From positions 39,909-103,908 of the forward strand of contig PNIW01000002.1 of assembly GCA_002878315.1 (NCBI GenBank): a DNA stretch of 64,000 bases, written 5' to 3'. The notes beneath the pieces are model-generated. The model saw only the letters and a program-made list of their open reading frames with translations, did not search any database and was not told where the DNA came from. This stretch comes from Mesoaciditoga sp. GTDB lineage: Bacteria > Thermotogota > Thermotogae > Mesoaciditogales > Mesoaciditogaceae. Of this stretch, positions 46,252 through 56,334 are shown piece by piece. The position numbers were made by a program, and so were the translations under genes. Positions within the stretch are counted from its first letter, which is position 1; every line of letters starts with the position of its first letter.

Positions 46252-47435
46252 ACAAAAAAAGATTAACAGACTTTTTTGCCATAAACAGTTCTATGCTTTC
46301 GATGCTTACTCTTGTCATAATGGTAGGCATGGGGCAATACATGGGGGACAAGTTTCTTCCCCTTTATTTGATAACACTTGGCGGAGGCGCTATTTCTATC
46401 GGAGTTTTAAATGGAATGCAAAACTTGCTTGGAGCCATATACTCATTCCCCGGTGGTTATTTGAGCGACAAGATAGGCTACAAAAAATCCCTCATATTTT
46501 TCACCATTTTTTCTATGATAGGATACACGATAGTTATAATATTACCTGCATGGCAGTACGTGCTAATCGGGGCAATTTTTTTCATTGCATGGTCTGCGAT
46601 CGCCATGCCTGCGATAATGAGTCTGATATCAGATGCCGTGCCCAAGAATAAAAGGGTAATGGGAGTTTCAATGCATTCCCTTGTCAGAAGGGTTCCAATG
46701 GCTTTAGGCCCTATCATAGGCGGTATTTTGATAAATCTTTACGGTATTACCAATGGCATAAGGATCTCATTTATCATAGCGATGGTATTTGCAATTGTGT
46801 CCATCTTCATTTTCAACGCTTTTATAAAAGATTCCGGAAAAAAATCTGAAACTGTCAGAATAGGATCCATGCTTAAAAATCTAAGCGGAAATCTTAGAAC
46901 TTTATTGGTATCCGATATATTCGTAAGATTTTGCGAACAGATTCCATATGCTTTTGTCGTTGTTTGGGTAGTCGAGAAAAACGGTCTCAGTGCTTTGCAG
47001 TTTGGAATTTTAACGGCGATAGAAATGATAACGGCAATGATCATTTATGTGCCCGTTGCATATCTGGCTGACAGGCACACGAAAAAACCATTTGTGGTTA
47101 TAACCTTCGTATTTTTCACGCTTTTCCCTCTTGTGTTGCTTTTCTCAAGAAGTTTTGAACTTTTAGTCATCGCCTTTATAATAAAAGGCCTCAAGGAATT
47201 CGGCGAGCCAACGAGAAAATCTTTGATAATGGACCTTTCGCCCGAAGGCCAAAAGGCAGGAACTTTCGGCGCTTATTATCTTATAAGAGATGGCATAGTT
47301 TCCGTCGCCGCCTTTTTGAGCGCTTTTCTGTGGTTGATATCTCCGATGGCAAATTTCCTGACGGCCTTTGCCTTTGGCCTGCTTGGAACTTTCATCTTTT
47401 TGCTTTTCGGTAAATCCTCTGTAAAAGCATCTTAG
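46248..47435 (+). CDS. MFS transporter
   Basis: 395 aa, 12-TM pattern; GGYLSDKIGYKKSLIF; AYLADRHTKKPFVV; 4 bp overlap with ChrB-C gene. Confidence 0.93.
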   Translation: MNKKRLTDFFAINSSMLSMLTLVIMVGMGQYMGDKFLPLYLITLGGGAISIGVLNGMQNLLGAIYSFPGGYLSDKIGYKKSLIFFTIFSMIGYTIVIILPAWQYVLIGAIFFIAWSAIAMPAIMSLISDAVPKNKRVMGVSMHSLVRRVPMALGPIIGGILINLYGITNGIRISFIIAMVFAIVSIFIFNAFIKDSGKKSETVRIGSMLKNLSGNLRTLLVSDIFVRFCEQIPYAFVVVWVVEKNGLSALQFGILTAIEMITAMIIYVPVAYLADRHTKKPFVVITFVFFTLFPLVLLFSRSFELLVIAFIIKGLKEFGEPTRKSLIMDLSPEGQKAGTFGAYYLIRDGIVSVAAFLSAFLWLISPMANFLTAFAFGLLGTFIFLLFGKSSVKAS

Positions 47436-47539
47436 AGAAACTCCTTAGTTTGGTTGATAACCACAAAAGCGAGTGGATTTGGGGTCAATATTTTTATGGT
47501 ATAATCTGTTGAAAAAGTTGAAAGGAGAATTTTTTCCAT

Positions 47540-49258
47540 ATGTTGAAAAGAACCCACAGAATTCATGAATTAAACGATTCTTTAAAAGGAAAAGAAGTTA
47601 TAATAAATGGCTGGGTTGACAGAGTAAGAGATCTTGGCGGAATTATCTTTGTTTGGGTACGAGATAGATACGGTATTATTCAGGTGTTGTTTGAGCCGGG
47701 AAGTCATGCCTATGAAATTGCAAAGAAACTTTCAGTTGAATATGTCATAGGAGTAAAGGGAACTTTAAGAGAAAGGCCTAAGGATGCTAAAAATTTAGAC
47801 CTTGCAAGCGGAGATTTAGAAATACTCGCAATTGATTTGGAGATACTCGCAGAGTCAAAAACTCCTCCCATTTACATAAATCGTGAAGAAGGAAGCGAAG
47901 ACATAAGGCTTAAATACAGATATCTCGATCTAAGAAGAAAAAGCCTTCAGTCAAATTTGATTTTCCGTCATAAATTGATGCAAAAGACGAGAGAGTATTT
48001 TAACTCTTTAGATTTTGTTGAGATAGAAACACCGTATCTTATGAAATCAACTCCAGAAGGTGCAAGAAATTTCATAGTGCCTTCAAGAATAAAGAAAGGC
48101 ACATTTTATGCCCTTCCGCAATCGCCGCAGATCTTCAAACAACTTTTAATGATCGCGGGATTTGACAGATATTACCAGATAGCAAGATGCTTCAGAGATG
48201 AAGACCTTAGGGCAGACAGACAGCCTGAATTCACACAAATAGATGTGGAAATGTCTTTTGTGGATCAGGAAGATGTTCAAAAAGTAATAGGCGATCTTGT
48301 AAAGTATCTCTTCAAAGAAACACTTAACATAGATATAGGCGATGTTTCTTCCATGAAGTACAGCGATGCAATGGAACTTTACGGCTCCGATAAGCCGGAT
48401 TTGAGATTTGGAATGGAAATGAGAAATCTGAAAGATAAGATTTCTACCGATAATCTCGGTTTTCTAAAACCCTCAGAAAAAGAGGAAGTTAAGATGATGA
48501 TCGTGCCTCCGAATGAAGTACTATCGAGAAAAGATCTTGACGGATACACAGAAAACGCGAAGTCCTCTAATTTAAAACTTGGTTGGGCCAAGTTTGTTGA
48601 TGGTAAATTCACCGGAGGTATAGGAAAATTACTGGCAGGTGTTGATTTGGGCGTTAAATCCGGAGAAACCGTTCTGATCTGCACCGGAGAGCGAAATAAT
48701 CTCAATTCATTTCTCGGAAGGGTGAGAATAGACATAGCAAACAAAATAAAGATAATTCCAGATAAAACATTTAAAGTTTTGTGGATAAATGAATTTCCAA
48801 TGTTCGAGTGGAACGAAGAAGAGCAAAGATTTCAGGCCCAGCACCATCCGTTTACGATGCCATACCTTGAAGACCTTGAAAATGAAGATTTGTCTAAAAT
48901 AAGGGCACATTCATACGATCTTGTCATAAATGGATGGGAGATGGGAAGCGGAAGCGTGAGAATCCACACAAGGCCTTTGCAGGAAAAGATCTTTAAGTTG
49001 ATAGGAATAAGTGAAGAAGAAGCAAAAAGACGCTTTGGATTCTTTTTGGAGGCATTCGAATATGGTGCCCCACCTCATGCAGGATTTGCCATAGGAGTTG
49101 ACAGACTTGTTTCGATAATGGTCGGTGCTTCTTCTTTAAGAGAGGTAATAGCCTTTCCAAAAACTACAAGCGGTACCGATCTCATGATGGATACGCCTTC
49201 AGAAGTTACCGAAGAACAGTTAAAAGAACTAGGAATAAGATTGGAGGGGAATTCATGA
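47540..49258 (+). CDS. aspS: Aspartate--tRNA(Asp/Asn) ligase
   Basis: OB-fold NGWVDRVRDLGGIIFVWVRDR; FRDEDLRADRQPEFTQIDVEMSF; GFAIGVDRLVSIM. Confidence 0.97.
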   Translation: MLKRTHRIHELNDSLKGKEVIINGWVDRVRDLGGIIFVWVRDRYGIIQVLFEPGSHAYEIAKKLSVEYVIGVKGTLRERPKDAKNLDLASGDLEILAIDLEILAESKTPPIYINREEGSEDIRLKYRYLDLRRKSLQSNLIFRHKLMQKTREYFNSLDFVEIETPYLMKSTPEGARNFIVPSRIKKGTFYALPQSPQIFKQLLMIAGFDRYYQIARCFRDEDLRADRQPEFTQIDVEMSFVDQEDVQKVIGDLVKYLFKETLNIDIGDVSSMKYSDAMELYGSDKPDLRFGMEMRNLKDKISTDNLGFLKPSEKEEVKMMIVPPNEVLSRKDLDGYTENAKSSNLKLGWAKFVDGKFTGGIGKLLAGVDLGVKSGETVLICTGERNNLNSFLGRVRIDIANKIKIIPDKTFKVLWINEFPMFEWNEEEQRFQAQHHPFTMPYLEDLENEDLSKIRAHSYDLVINGWEMGSGSVRIHTRPLQEKIFKLIGISEEEAKRRFGFFLEAFEYGAPPHAGFAIGVDRLVSIMVGASSLREVIAFPKTTSGTDLMMDTPSEVTEEQLKELGIRLEGNS

Positions 49259-49593
49259 ATGATTTCTCTATAGAAATCACAAAAAATGGGAAAATAGTTC
49301 TCGTTAAAATGAAAGGGGAATTAGATGCTTATCAATCAATAGATTTCAAAAAGCGCATGATAGATGAAGTCTTAAACGGCGATGAAAAGACAATTCTAAT
49401 GGATATGACCGGCCTTTCGTACATAGACAGTGCAGGACTTGGCGCGTTAGTTTCTTTGCTTAAGAGGGCTTCCGAAGGTTCAAAAGAGTTGAGGTTTTTC
49501 GGAATGAGATCGAATGTAAAAAAGATATTTGAACTCACGAGATTGAACATGGTATTCAAGATATTTGATACGTATGAAGAAGCATCTGTATGA
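49255..49593 (+). CDS. STAS-domain anti-sigma factor antagonist (SpoIIAA-like)
   Basis: ILMDMTGLSYIDSAGLGALVSLLKRA phospho-acceptor Ser motif. Confidence 0.93.
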   Translation: MNDFSIEITKNGKIVLVKMKGELDAYQSIDFKKRMIDEVLNGDEKTILMDMTGLSYIDSAGLGALVSLLKRASEGSKELRFFGMRSNVKKIFELTRLNMVFKIFDTYEEASV

Positions 49594-50264
49594 TATACAT
49601 AGCAATTGACGGTCCGGCTGGCTCCGGAAAAAGTTCTGTTGCGAGTGAACTTGCCAAAAGACTTGGTTTTGGATATCTTAATACCGGAAATATATACAGA
49701 GCGATTTCCTTTTTTTGGATTCAAAAGGGCCAACCTGAATTTTCTAAGGAATTCTTTGAATTCATAAGGGAAAAGAATTTTTCCGTTGTGGACGATTCTG
49801 TAATAGTCGATGGAAAGCGTTACAACAACGAACTGAGGACTCTGGAAGTAGGGCGTGTTGTCTCTAAAATCGCGGAGATTCCCGAGATAAGGGAGATCGT
49901 AACGAGAAAAAGCAGAGAAATAGTGAAGGACGGGAATTTCGTGGTCGAAGGAAGGGACATAGGCACTGTTGTATTGCCAGATGCTTTTTTAAAGATCTTC
50001 CTTACAGCATCGATTGAAGAAAGGGCAAGAAGAAGGTACAAAGAACTTATCTCAAGAGGAATAAAGGCGAATTTTGAGGATATAATAAACGAAATAAGAG
50101 AAAGAGACTATATAGATTCTTCAAGAACTATCTCTCCACTTAAAGCCGCAGACGATGCCATAACGATAACAACTGACGGTCTTGATCTTGAAGAGGTGGT
50201 AGAAAGAATTTTTTCGATTTACACCGAGAGGATGAAGAGTGTTAGAGATAACAGTTGCAAATGA
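49590..50264 (+). CDS. cmk: Cytidylate kinase
   Basis: IAIDGPAGSGKSSVASELAKRLGFGYLNTGNIYRA; VVEGRDIGTVVLPDA. Confidence 0.96.
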   Translation: MIYIAIDGPAGSGKSSVASELAKRLGFGYLNTGNIYRAISFFWIQKGQPEFSKEFFEFIREKNFSVVDDSVIVDGKRYNNELRTLEVGRVVSKIAEIPEIREIVTRKSREIVKDGNFVVEGRDIGTVVLPDAFLKIFLTASIEERARRRYKELISRGIKANFEDIINEIRERDYIDSSRTISPLKAADDAITITTDGLDLEEVVERIFSIYTERMKSVRDNSCK

Positions 50265-51081
50265 GATAGGATTTTGCTTTGGAGTCGACAGAGCGGTAAA
50301 AATAACAGAAGAGTTTTTGAACAAAGGCGAAAATGTTTATGTGACCGGTGATCTTATTCATAACGAAGAGGAAATGAGAAAGCTTGAAGGGATGGGACTT
50401 AAAACTTTGAGACTCGATTCCGAATGGCCGGATCTTTCTTCTTCGGTCGTCATCGTAAGGGCACATGGTATCCCGGTAGATCAAATGAAGAGACTTATAT
50501 CCAGCGCAAAACTGGTCGTGAATGCCACGTGTCCTGTTGTCTTTTCTGTTGCCGAATCGATTAAGAAGGCCCACGAGGGGGGATTTGAGATATTGCTCTA
50601 CGGTCATGAGCATCATGACGAGGTTACATACCTTACAAGTGTAGTAGATGGAATAAAGGTATTCGATTCACCAGATAAAATGGTTTATTCGACAAAAAAG
50701 ATAGCGATCTTTTCCCAGACTACAATGGATATGAATGGCTTTAAAGAAGTGGTAAGGAAGATATCTGAAAATATAAGTGAATTATCCGTCGTTATGGTGG
50801 AAAATACCATTTGCAAGGTTACCTATCAAAGAGAAATGGAGGTGGGAGAGTTAGCAAGGTCGAAGGATGTATGTCTTGTGGTAGGCGGAAGTAAAAGTTC
50901 TAACACGAAGAAATTGTTTAAAATTGCAAAAAATTTGAATGAAAGGACCTACCTTATCCTTAACGCGGACGATCTAAGAACAGAGTGGTTTGAGTCTGTC
51001 AAAAGTGTCGGAATATGCAGTGGGACCTCAACTCCCAAAAGGATTATAGACGAGATAGTGGAAAAGTTGAGGATGTTTTGA
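50239..51081 (+). CDS. ispH: 4-hydroxy-3-methylbut-2-enyl diphosphate reductase
   Basis: GFCFGVDRAVKITEE; IVRAHGIPVDQ; ATCPVV; GTSTPKRII; GTG start overlapping cmk end. Confidence 0.95.
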   Translation: MLEITVANEIGFCFGVDRAVKITEEFLNKGENVYVTGDLIHNEEEMRKLEGMGLKTLRLDSEWPDLSSSVVIVRAHGIPVDQMKRLISSAKLVVNATCPVVFSVAESIKKAHEGGFEILLYGHEHHDEVTYLTSVVDGIKVFDSPDKMVYSTKKIAIFSQTTMDMNGFKEVVRKISENISELSVVMVENTICKVTYQREMEVGELARSKDVCLVVGGSKSSNTKKLFKIAKNLNERTYLILNADDLRTEWFESVKSVGICSGTSTPKRIIDEIVEKLRMF

Positions 51082-51116
51082 AAATTTAAAGGAGGTGTGC
51101 CCTTCGGGGTAAAATC

Positions 51117-52793
51117 ATGGAAAACGGCGAAGCGATAAACGGTAAAAACGAATTTGAGGAATATCTCGAGAATGAAAATCTCGGAATGCCTACAGTTGGA
51201 GAGGTCAGGAAATGTACGGTTGTAAGTTCAGGAACGGAATACGTCATAGTTGACCTCGGTGCAAAAACGGAAGGTATTATAACAAAAAAGGAACTTGTCA
51301 AAGAACCCCAGGATTACAAATCCGGTGATGTTATAGAGGCTGTCGTTATAAATTATAGAGGGGAAGAAGAAGGAGCACGCACATATCTTTCCGAAAAAAG
51401 GTATCTTGTACCGAAGATTCTTGAAGAGATAAAGAAGAGCATGGAAGAAAAGAAACCTATAAAGGGTCGTATAATAAAAAAGGTAAGAGGAGGATACACC
51501 GTAGAGATTCAGGGAACTGTTTCGGCCTTTTTGCCGGGATCTCAGGCTTCATACCTTAACAACATTTCGAATGATGAACTTCTTAAAAAAGAATTCGAAT
51601 TTGAAGTGATAAATTTTGAAGAGAGAAATAATGGTAATAATATAGTGCTATCAATGGATGCACTTGTCAATAAAGAGGTGGAAAAGTTCCTTCAATCCGT
51701 CAACGTTGGAGAAAAAATAAAAGGCGTTGTCAAGGATATAACTAATTTTGGAGTCTTCATAGATGTTGGGCCAATGATCGCGCTTATACCGCGAAGCGAG
51801 ATAAGCTGGGACAGAAATGTTAATTTGAAAGAAAAGTTCAAAATCGGTGAAAAAGTTGAGGGAATAGTGATATCAAAAGACGTTCAAAACAAAAAAATGT
51901 CCGTCAGCGTCAAGAGATTAACTGAAGATCCATGGGAAAAGATCGAAGAGAAATACCCGGTTGGAAGCGTTGTGGATGCTACGGTTACAGGTATAGCGCC
52001 TTATGGAATCTTCGTCAAAATCGATGACGGAATAAAAGGACTCGTAAGGGCCGAAAATATCTTCTGGGGAAATACAAAGAGAAATCTAAGGGATTACTTC
52101 CACGAAAATGATCAGATAAAGGTTGAAGTTACGGAAATAGATAAAAACAAGAGAAGAATTTCTTTCAGCGTCAAAGATGTAAAAGGAGATCCGTGGAACA
52201 ACATAGAAGAAAAATACCATGTCGGTGATACGGTAAAGGCAAAGGTGGAAAAAGTCCTTGATACGGGAATTATTCTCGGTATAGAAGATGAAATATCGGG
52301 ATTTGCCCACGTTTCAGAATTATCATGGAATTTTGTGAAGAATCCGTCAGACCTTTTCAGGAAAAATCAGGAAGTTGAGGTAAAGATTCTCGATATAAGT
52401 CCCGAGAAGAGGAGAATGAAATTAAGCGTTAAAAGACTTCAAAAGGATCCTTGGGAAGAACTTTCAAAAACCGTGAAGATAGGTACTCCTGTTGACTGTG
52501 AAGTGGTCAATTTAAAGAATTCGGGGGCCATTTTAAGAGTTGTGAATTACAACGTGGAAGGATTTTTGCCAAAATCTCAGTTTTATGATGGAATAAAGGT
52601 AGGAGATCTTTTCAAGGCAAAGGTTCACAAGGTCTCTTACAATCCCGATTTGGATGAGAGAGATATGGTTGTAACCATAAAAGATTTGCCCGATAATTCC
52701 AAGAAAGAAGATCACAAAGAAGAGGCTAACTTCAATCAAGGGCCTATGAGAACGACTATAGAGGAAATGGTGAATCGAAAAGGTGAAAAGTGA
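51117..52793 (+). CDS. rpsA: Ribosomal protein S1-like, multiple S1 RNA-binding domains
   Basis: 558 aa; repeated GxVxDITNFGVFIDVG..., TGIAPYGIFVKID, KVLDTGIILGIED S1 units. Confidence 0.93.
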   Translation: MENGEAINGKNEFEEYLENENLGMPTVGEVRKCTVVSSGTEYVIVDLGAKTEGIITKKELVKEPQDYKSGDVIEAVVINYRGEEEGARTYLSEKRYLVPKILEEIKKSMEEKKPIKGRIIKKVRGGYTVEIQGTVSAFLPGSQASYLNNISNDELLKKEFEFEVINFEERNNGNNIVLSMDALVNKEVEKFLQSVNVGEKIKGVVKDITNFGVFIDVGPMIALIPRSEISWDRNVNLKEKFKIGEKVEGIVISKDVQNKKMSVSVKRLTEDPWEKIEEKYPVGSVVDATVTGIAPYGIFVKIDDGIKGLVRAENIFWGNTKRNLRDYFHENDQIKVEVTEIDKNKRRISFSVKDVKGDPWNNIEEKYHVGDTVKAKVEKVLDTGIILGIEDEISGFAHVSELSWNFVKNPSDLFRKNQEVEVKILDISPEKRRMKLSVKRLQKDPWEELSKTVKIGTPVDCEVVNLKNSGAILRVVNYNVEGFLPKSQFYDGIKVGDLFKAKVHKVSYNPDLDERDMVVTIKDLPDNSKKEDHKEEANFNQGPMRTTIEEMVNRKGEK

Positions 52794-54093
52794 TTTTGAT
52801 CTGCCCGCTGTCGTGATAGCGGGCAGAAAAAACGCTGGCAAATCAAGCATATTCAACAGGCTTGTGGGATTTAGGAGATCTCTGGTCGCCGATTATGAAG
52901 GTTTAACCAGAGATCCGGTTATTTTTGATATGGATATCGAAGGAAAAGCATTTCGCCTCGTTGATCTGCCGGGTTACTTTTTAGATCCTTCAAGCGAAAT
53001 AGAGGTTGAGATGAATCTTTCCTTTAAAAGATGGATCTCGCAGGCAACGTTGGTGATCTTTGTAATAGATGGAAGATCTAATCTTACACAGGAAGATATG
53101 GAAATCGCAGATATAGTCAGAAAATCCGGAAAGAAATATCTCTTCGTTGTTAACAAGTGCGAAAGCGATACCTACAAGAAAAACCTTGGTGAAATATATT
53201 CCATTTCGATGGGAGAGCCAATTTTCATTTCAGCAGAACACAATATAGGCTTTGATCTACTCGAAGAGGAAATTTTAAAGTCAATTCCAGAATCAAAAAT
53301 TGAGATAAAGAGTTCCGGTCCAAAAGTTTCGATAGTTGGCAAGCCAAATGTCGGTAAATCTTCCCTTTTCAATTCGATAATAAATGAACCTATCTCAATA
53401 GTTACATCGATTCCAGGTACCACAAGAGATACCATAGATGCCTCTGTGAACTACAAAGGCAGACAGATTACCTTCATAGACACAGCGGGATTAAGAAAGA
53501 GGGCACATGTTCAAAAGGGAAGCGTTGAATCATTCAGCGGGGCAAGAACGATAAGGGCAATAATGAACTCGGATGTATCGATCATTGTTGTGGACGCTTC
53601 AGAAGGCATAACAGAACAGGACAAAAAGGTCGCTTCAATGGTTGTGAAATACTCAAAGGCTTCCATAATAGTTGGAAACAAATGGGATCTGGCGATAAAG
53701 GATTTTGTCGAAGCGGTGGAAAGAGAACTTTTCTTTGTCTCATACAGTCCTTTTGTACCGATTTCCGCGCTGAACAGGTGGAATATAACGGCGCTAATGG
53801 ATCAGATAATAAGAGTCTACGATCAGTACACGTCAACTCTGCCGACTTCGAAAATAGCGGGATTGTCTTTCAAATTCTCATCCGAACATGCGATTCCATC
53901 AAAGTTAAAGATCTTCTACGCAACGCAGATCGATACATCTCCGCCAACTATTTCTGTCTTTGTTAATTCACCTGAATTGTTTACGGAAAGCGTTAGAAGA
54001 TCTTACGAGAATTTTTTGAGAAGGAATGTTAGTGAGTTTGAAAATGTACCTCTAAAAATAATTGTAAAAGCGAGAAGAGAAAATGATAAATGA
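52783..54093 (+). CDS. der: Ribosome biogenesis GTPase Der (EngA)
   Basis: Two tandem G domains (GRKNAGKSS and GKPNVGKSS), KH-like C-terminus; GTG start. Confidence 0.94.
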   Translation: MKSDFDLPAVVIAGRKNAGKSSIFNRLVGFRRSLVADYEGLTRDPVIFDMDIEGKAFRLVDLPGYFLDPSSEIEVEMNLSFKRWISQATLVIFVIDGRSNLTQEDMEIADIVRKSGKKYLFVVNKCESDTYKKNLGEIYSISMGEPIFISAEHNIGFDLLEEEILKSIPESKIEIKSSGPKVSIVGKPNVGKSSLFNSIINEPISIVTSIPGTTRDTIDASVNYKGRQITFIDTAGLRKRAHVQKGSVESFSGARTIRAIMNSDVSIIVVDASEGITEQDKKVASMVVKYSKASIIVGNKWDLAIKDFVEAVERELFFVSYSPFVPISALNRWNITALMDQIIRVYDQYTSTLPTSKIAGLSFKFSSEHAIPSKLKIFYATQIDTSPPTISVFVNSPELFTESVRRSYENFLRRNVSEFENVPLKIIVKARRENDK

Positions 54094-54685
54094 GATATTA
54101 TGGGTAATATTGTCCTATCTTGTCGGAAGCATTCCTTTCAGTTACATTCTTCCCCATATCAAAGGCGTCGACGTCAGAAGGGTCGGAAGTGGTAATGTTG
54201 GAGGAACGAATGCCTTAAGGGCGGCGGGGCCTCTTATTGGTTTTACATCCATGTTCTTAGACATCGCAAAATCTTTTGTCATGGTGCTTCTTGCGCGTCT
54301 TATGGGTTTTGACGTGATTTTCATTTTGCTTTCAGGAATTGTGGCGGTAATTGGCCATGATTATCCTGTATACATGAAATTTCGGGGCGGCAAGGGCGTA
54401 GCCTCAACTCTCGGCTTTATACTGGCGATAAATCCTTTCGTTGCATTGGGCTTTCTCGGAATATGGCTGATATTAACGTTTACAACGAAGTACGTCTCTT
54501 TGGCATCCATGATCGGAGTTGGATTTGCCCTTGTGCTTTCATTTCTTTTTGGAGAGGTCTATTTTGGATTTGCGCTACTCTTTCTCTTTATACTTGGCGT
54601 TTACAGACACCATGAAAACATAAATAGACTTATCAACGGAAGAGAAAACAAAATGGATCTCATAAATATGTTAAGACAGAAGTGA
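54083..54685 (+). CDS. plsY: Glycerol-3-phosphate acyltransferase PlsY
   Basis: YLVGSIPFSYI, DVRRVGSGNVGGTNALRAAG, MKFRGGKGVAS. Confidence 0.96.
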   Translation: MINEILWVILSYLVGSIPFSYILPHIKGVDVRRVGSGNVGGTNALRAAGPLIGFTSMFLDIAKSFVMVLLARLMGFDVIFILLSGIVAVIGHDYPVYMKFRGGKGVASTLGFILAINPFVALGFLGIWLILTFTTKYVSLASMIGVGFALVLSFLFGEVYFGFALLFLFILGVYRHHENINRLINGRENKMDLINMLRQK

Positions 54686-56334
54686 TCGGTTTGAAATGGT
54701 TTGTTGTGCTTTTTTTATTCATTTTTTCATTTATGGCATTTGGATCTTACATTAATAACTTTTCCGCCTCGGTAAACGCATGGAATAATTCCAACATAAA
54801 TGAGGCGGTTTCACTTATTAACATGTCGTTATCATCTACGATAAATGTTGCCAATGCAGCCAATTTATGGTATTTCAAGGCTCGCCTCGATTTAATGGAC
54901 GGTAAATTAACGGCAGCGTCAAACGATCTCAATAACGCTGTCATGGTCTTTAAATCTTCTCCAACCTATACATTCATAAACTCACTTATTTCCGCATCCT
55001 TCACTGCCTTCTTGCCAATTGTTTCGGTGAAGAAAAGCGATACAATTCATGGCATATATAAGGGAAATGAAATATTCTACTCTCCTGTTTCAATCGCGGT
55101 AAGGGAAAATGGATTTTACGTTTTAGACGCGGCAAATAGAAATGTCATTGAATTTTCCAAAGTCCAGAGTACTTATCCTCTCGGTGTGAATTCAACCCCA
55201 ACGGCCATAATCTACTCACCAATTGACGATAGATTTTACGTCTCTTTTGAGAATGGTTCGATCTATTCTTATTCTCCGGATTTTAACAATAGAGAGGTTT
55301 TCCTTTCAAACCTTTCCTTTCCCGTTATCTTCTGTCAGGATAATGCGGGAAGATTTTACGTTGGAGAATACGGGAAAGATGCAGTTGATGTTTTTGAAAA
55401 TAACGGCGCTCTTTTCAGACAGTTTGATCTCTTTTCAAAAAGAGTTCACATTTTTTCATACGGCCTTGCAAGATCTGGAATATTTTATTTGATGGATCTG
55501 ACTGATAGAGAGATAAGAAGATTCGATCTCGTCTCCTCAAAAGAACTAAGTCCTATCCCATTTCCGTCCGGTCCATTACCCTACGATTTTTCGATTTTAG
55601 GAGATAATATCGTTTTTTTTAATTCAAATCAGATGGTAAGCGGAGGGATAAATTTTAACCTTGAGGATTCAAAATCCGTCTTTTACGCCGATTTAAGCGG
55701 TCAAACTCTTTTGACAGTAGATCCGGTTTCAAACACCGTGAGAATCTACAAAATCTCCCTTCAGGGAAATCCAATTTTTCCTGTGATAGATAGGATAGGA
55801 TTTCAAAACGGGAATATAGAAACCTACTTTAGGATAGTAAATCTTGCAAACAGATCGATAGAATATCTTCCTGATCTTATCGTAAAGGTAAATGGTTCGA
55901 TGATACCATTCTCAGTCAATTACGTTTATCAAAATTACAAACTGTATCTCTTTCCGGACATTTCTCAAATTCTTTCCGTAAACAAGAATGTAAGAAATGT
56001 GGTAATCGTGAAAGAAAACTCTTTGGATGAACTTGAAAAGTACTTCGGCACTCTAATGCTTAGAAATGTTGCCCTTTTTGTGGTCGGAGATCCCCAAAAT
56101 CTTTCAGAAAAGGCAAAACTCATGATCTACATCACAGGAGGAACATTTATATCCGAAAGCGAGATAAAATACATCCAGCAGATGATCTCCGTGACAAAGT
56201 ACAAATCTTTAATGGTAAGTTTCCCGGTACCGGCATCTCTCGGCGGGATTAACAGCATTTCGATTTATTACGGCGCAAATTCGAATTTGATCGATACAGT
56301 TTACTACACCGATCAAAATATACTTTCGAAATGA
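54682..56334 (+). CDS. Secreted hypothetical protein (TPR-like N-terminus, beta-propeller-like repeat region)
   Basis: 550 aa; signal sequence; VSIAVRENGFYVLDAANRNVIEFSK and PVIFCQDNAGRFYVGEYGKDAVDVFEN repeats. Confidence 0.5.
   Translation: MIGLKWFVVLFLFIFSFMAFGSYINNFSASVNAWNNSNINEAVSLINMSLSSTINVANAANLWYFKARLDLMDGKLTAASNDLNNAVMVFKSSPTYTFINSLISASFTAFLPIVSVKKSDTIHGIYKGNEIFYSPVSIAVRENGFYVLDAANRNVIEFSKVQSTYPLGVNSTPTAIIYSPIDDRFYVSFENGSIYSYSPDFNNREVFLSNLSFPVIFCQDNAGRFYVGEYGKDAVDVFENNGALFRQFDLFSKRVHIFSYGLARSGIFYLMDLTDREIRRFDLVSSKELSPIPFPSGPLPYDFSILGDNIVFFNSNQMVSGGINFNLEDSKSVFYADLSGQTLLTVDPVSNTVRIYKISLQGNPIFPVIDRIGFQNGNIETYFRIVNLANRSIEYLPDLIVKVNGSMIPFSVNYVYQNYKLYLFPDISQILSVNKNVRNVVIVKENSLDELEKYFGTLMLRNVALFVVGDPQNLSEKAKLMIYITGGTFISESEIKYIQQMISVTKYKSLMVSFPVPASLGGINSISIYYGANSNLIDTVYYTDQNILSK

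Noticed and set aside
47477-47505. aspS promoter with TATAAT at 47500
   Set aside because: The -10 is good but no convincing -35 at 16-18 bp; not listed as a feature.
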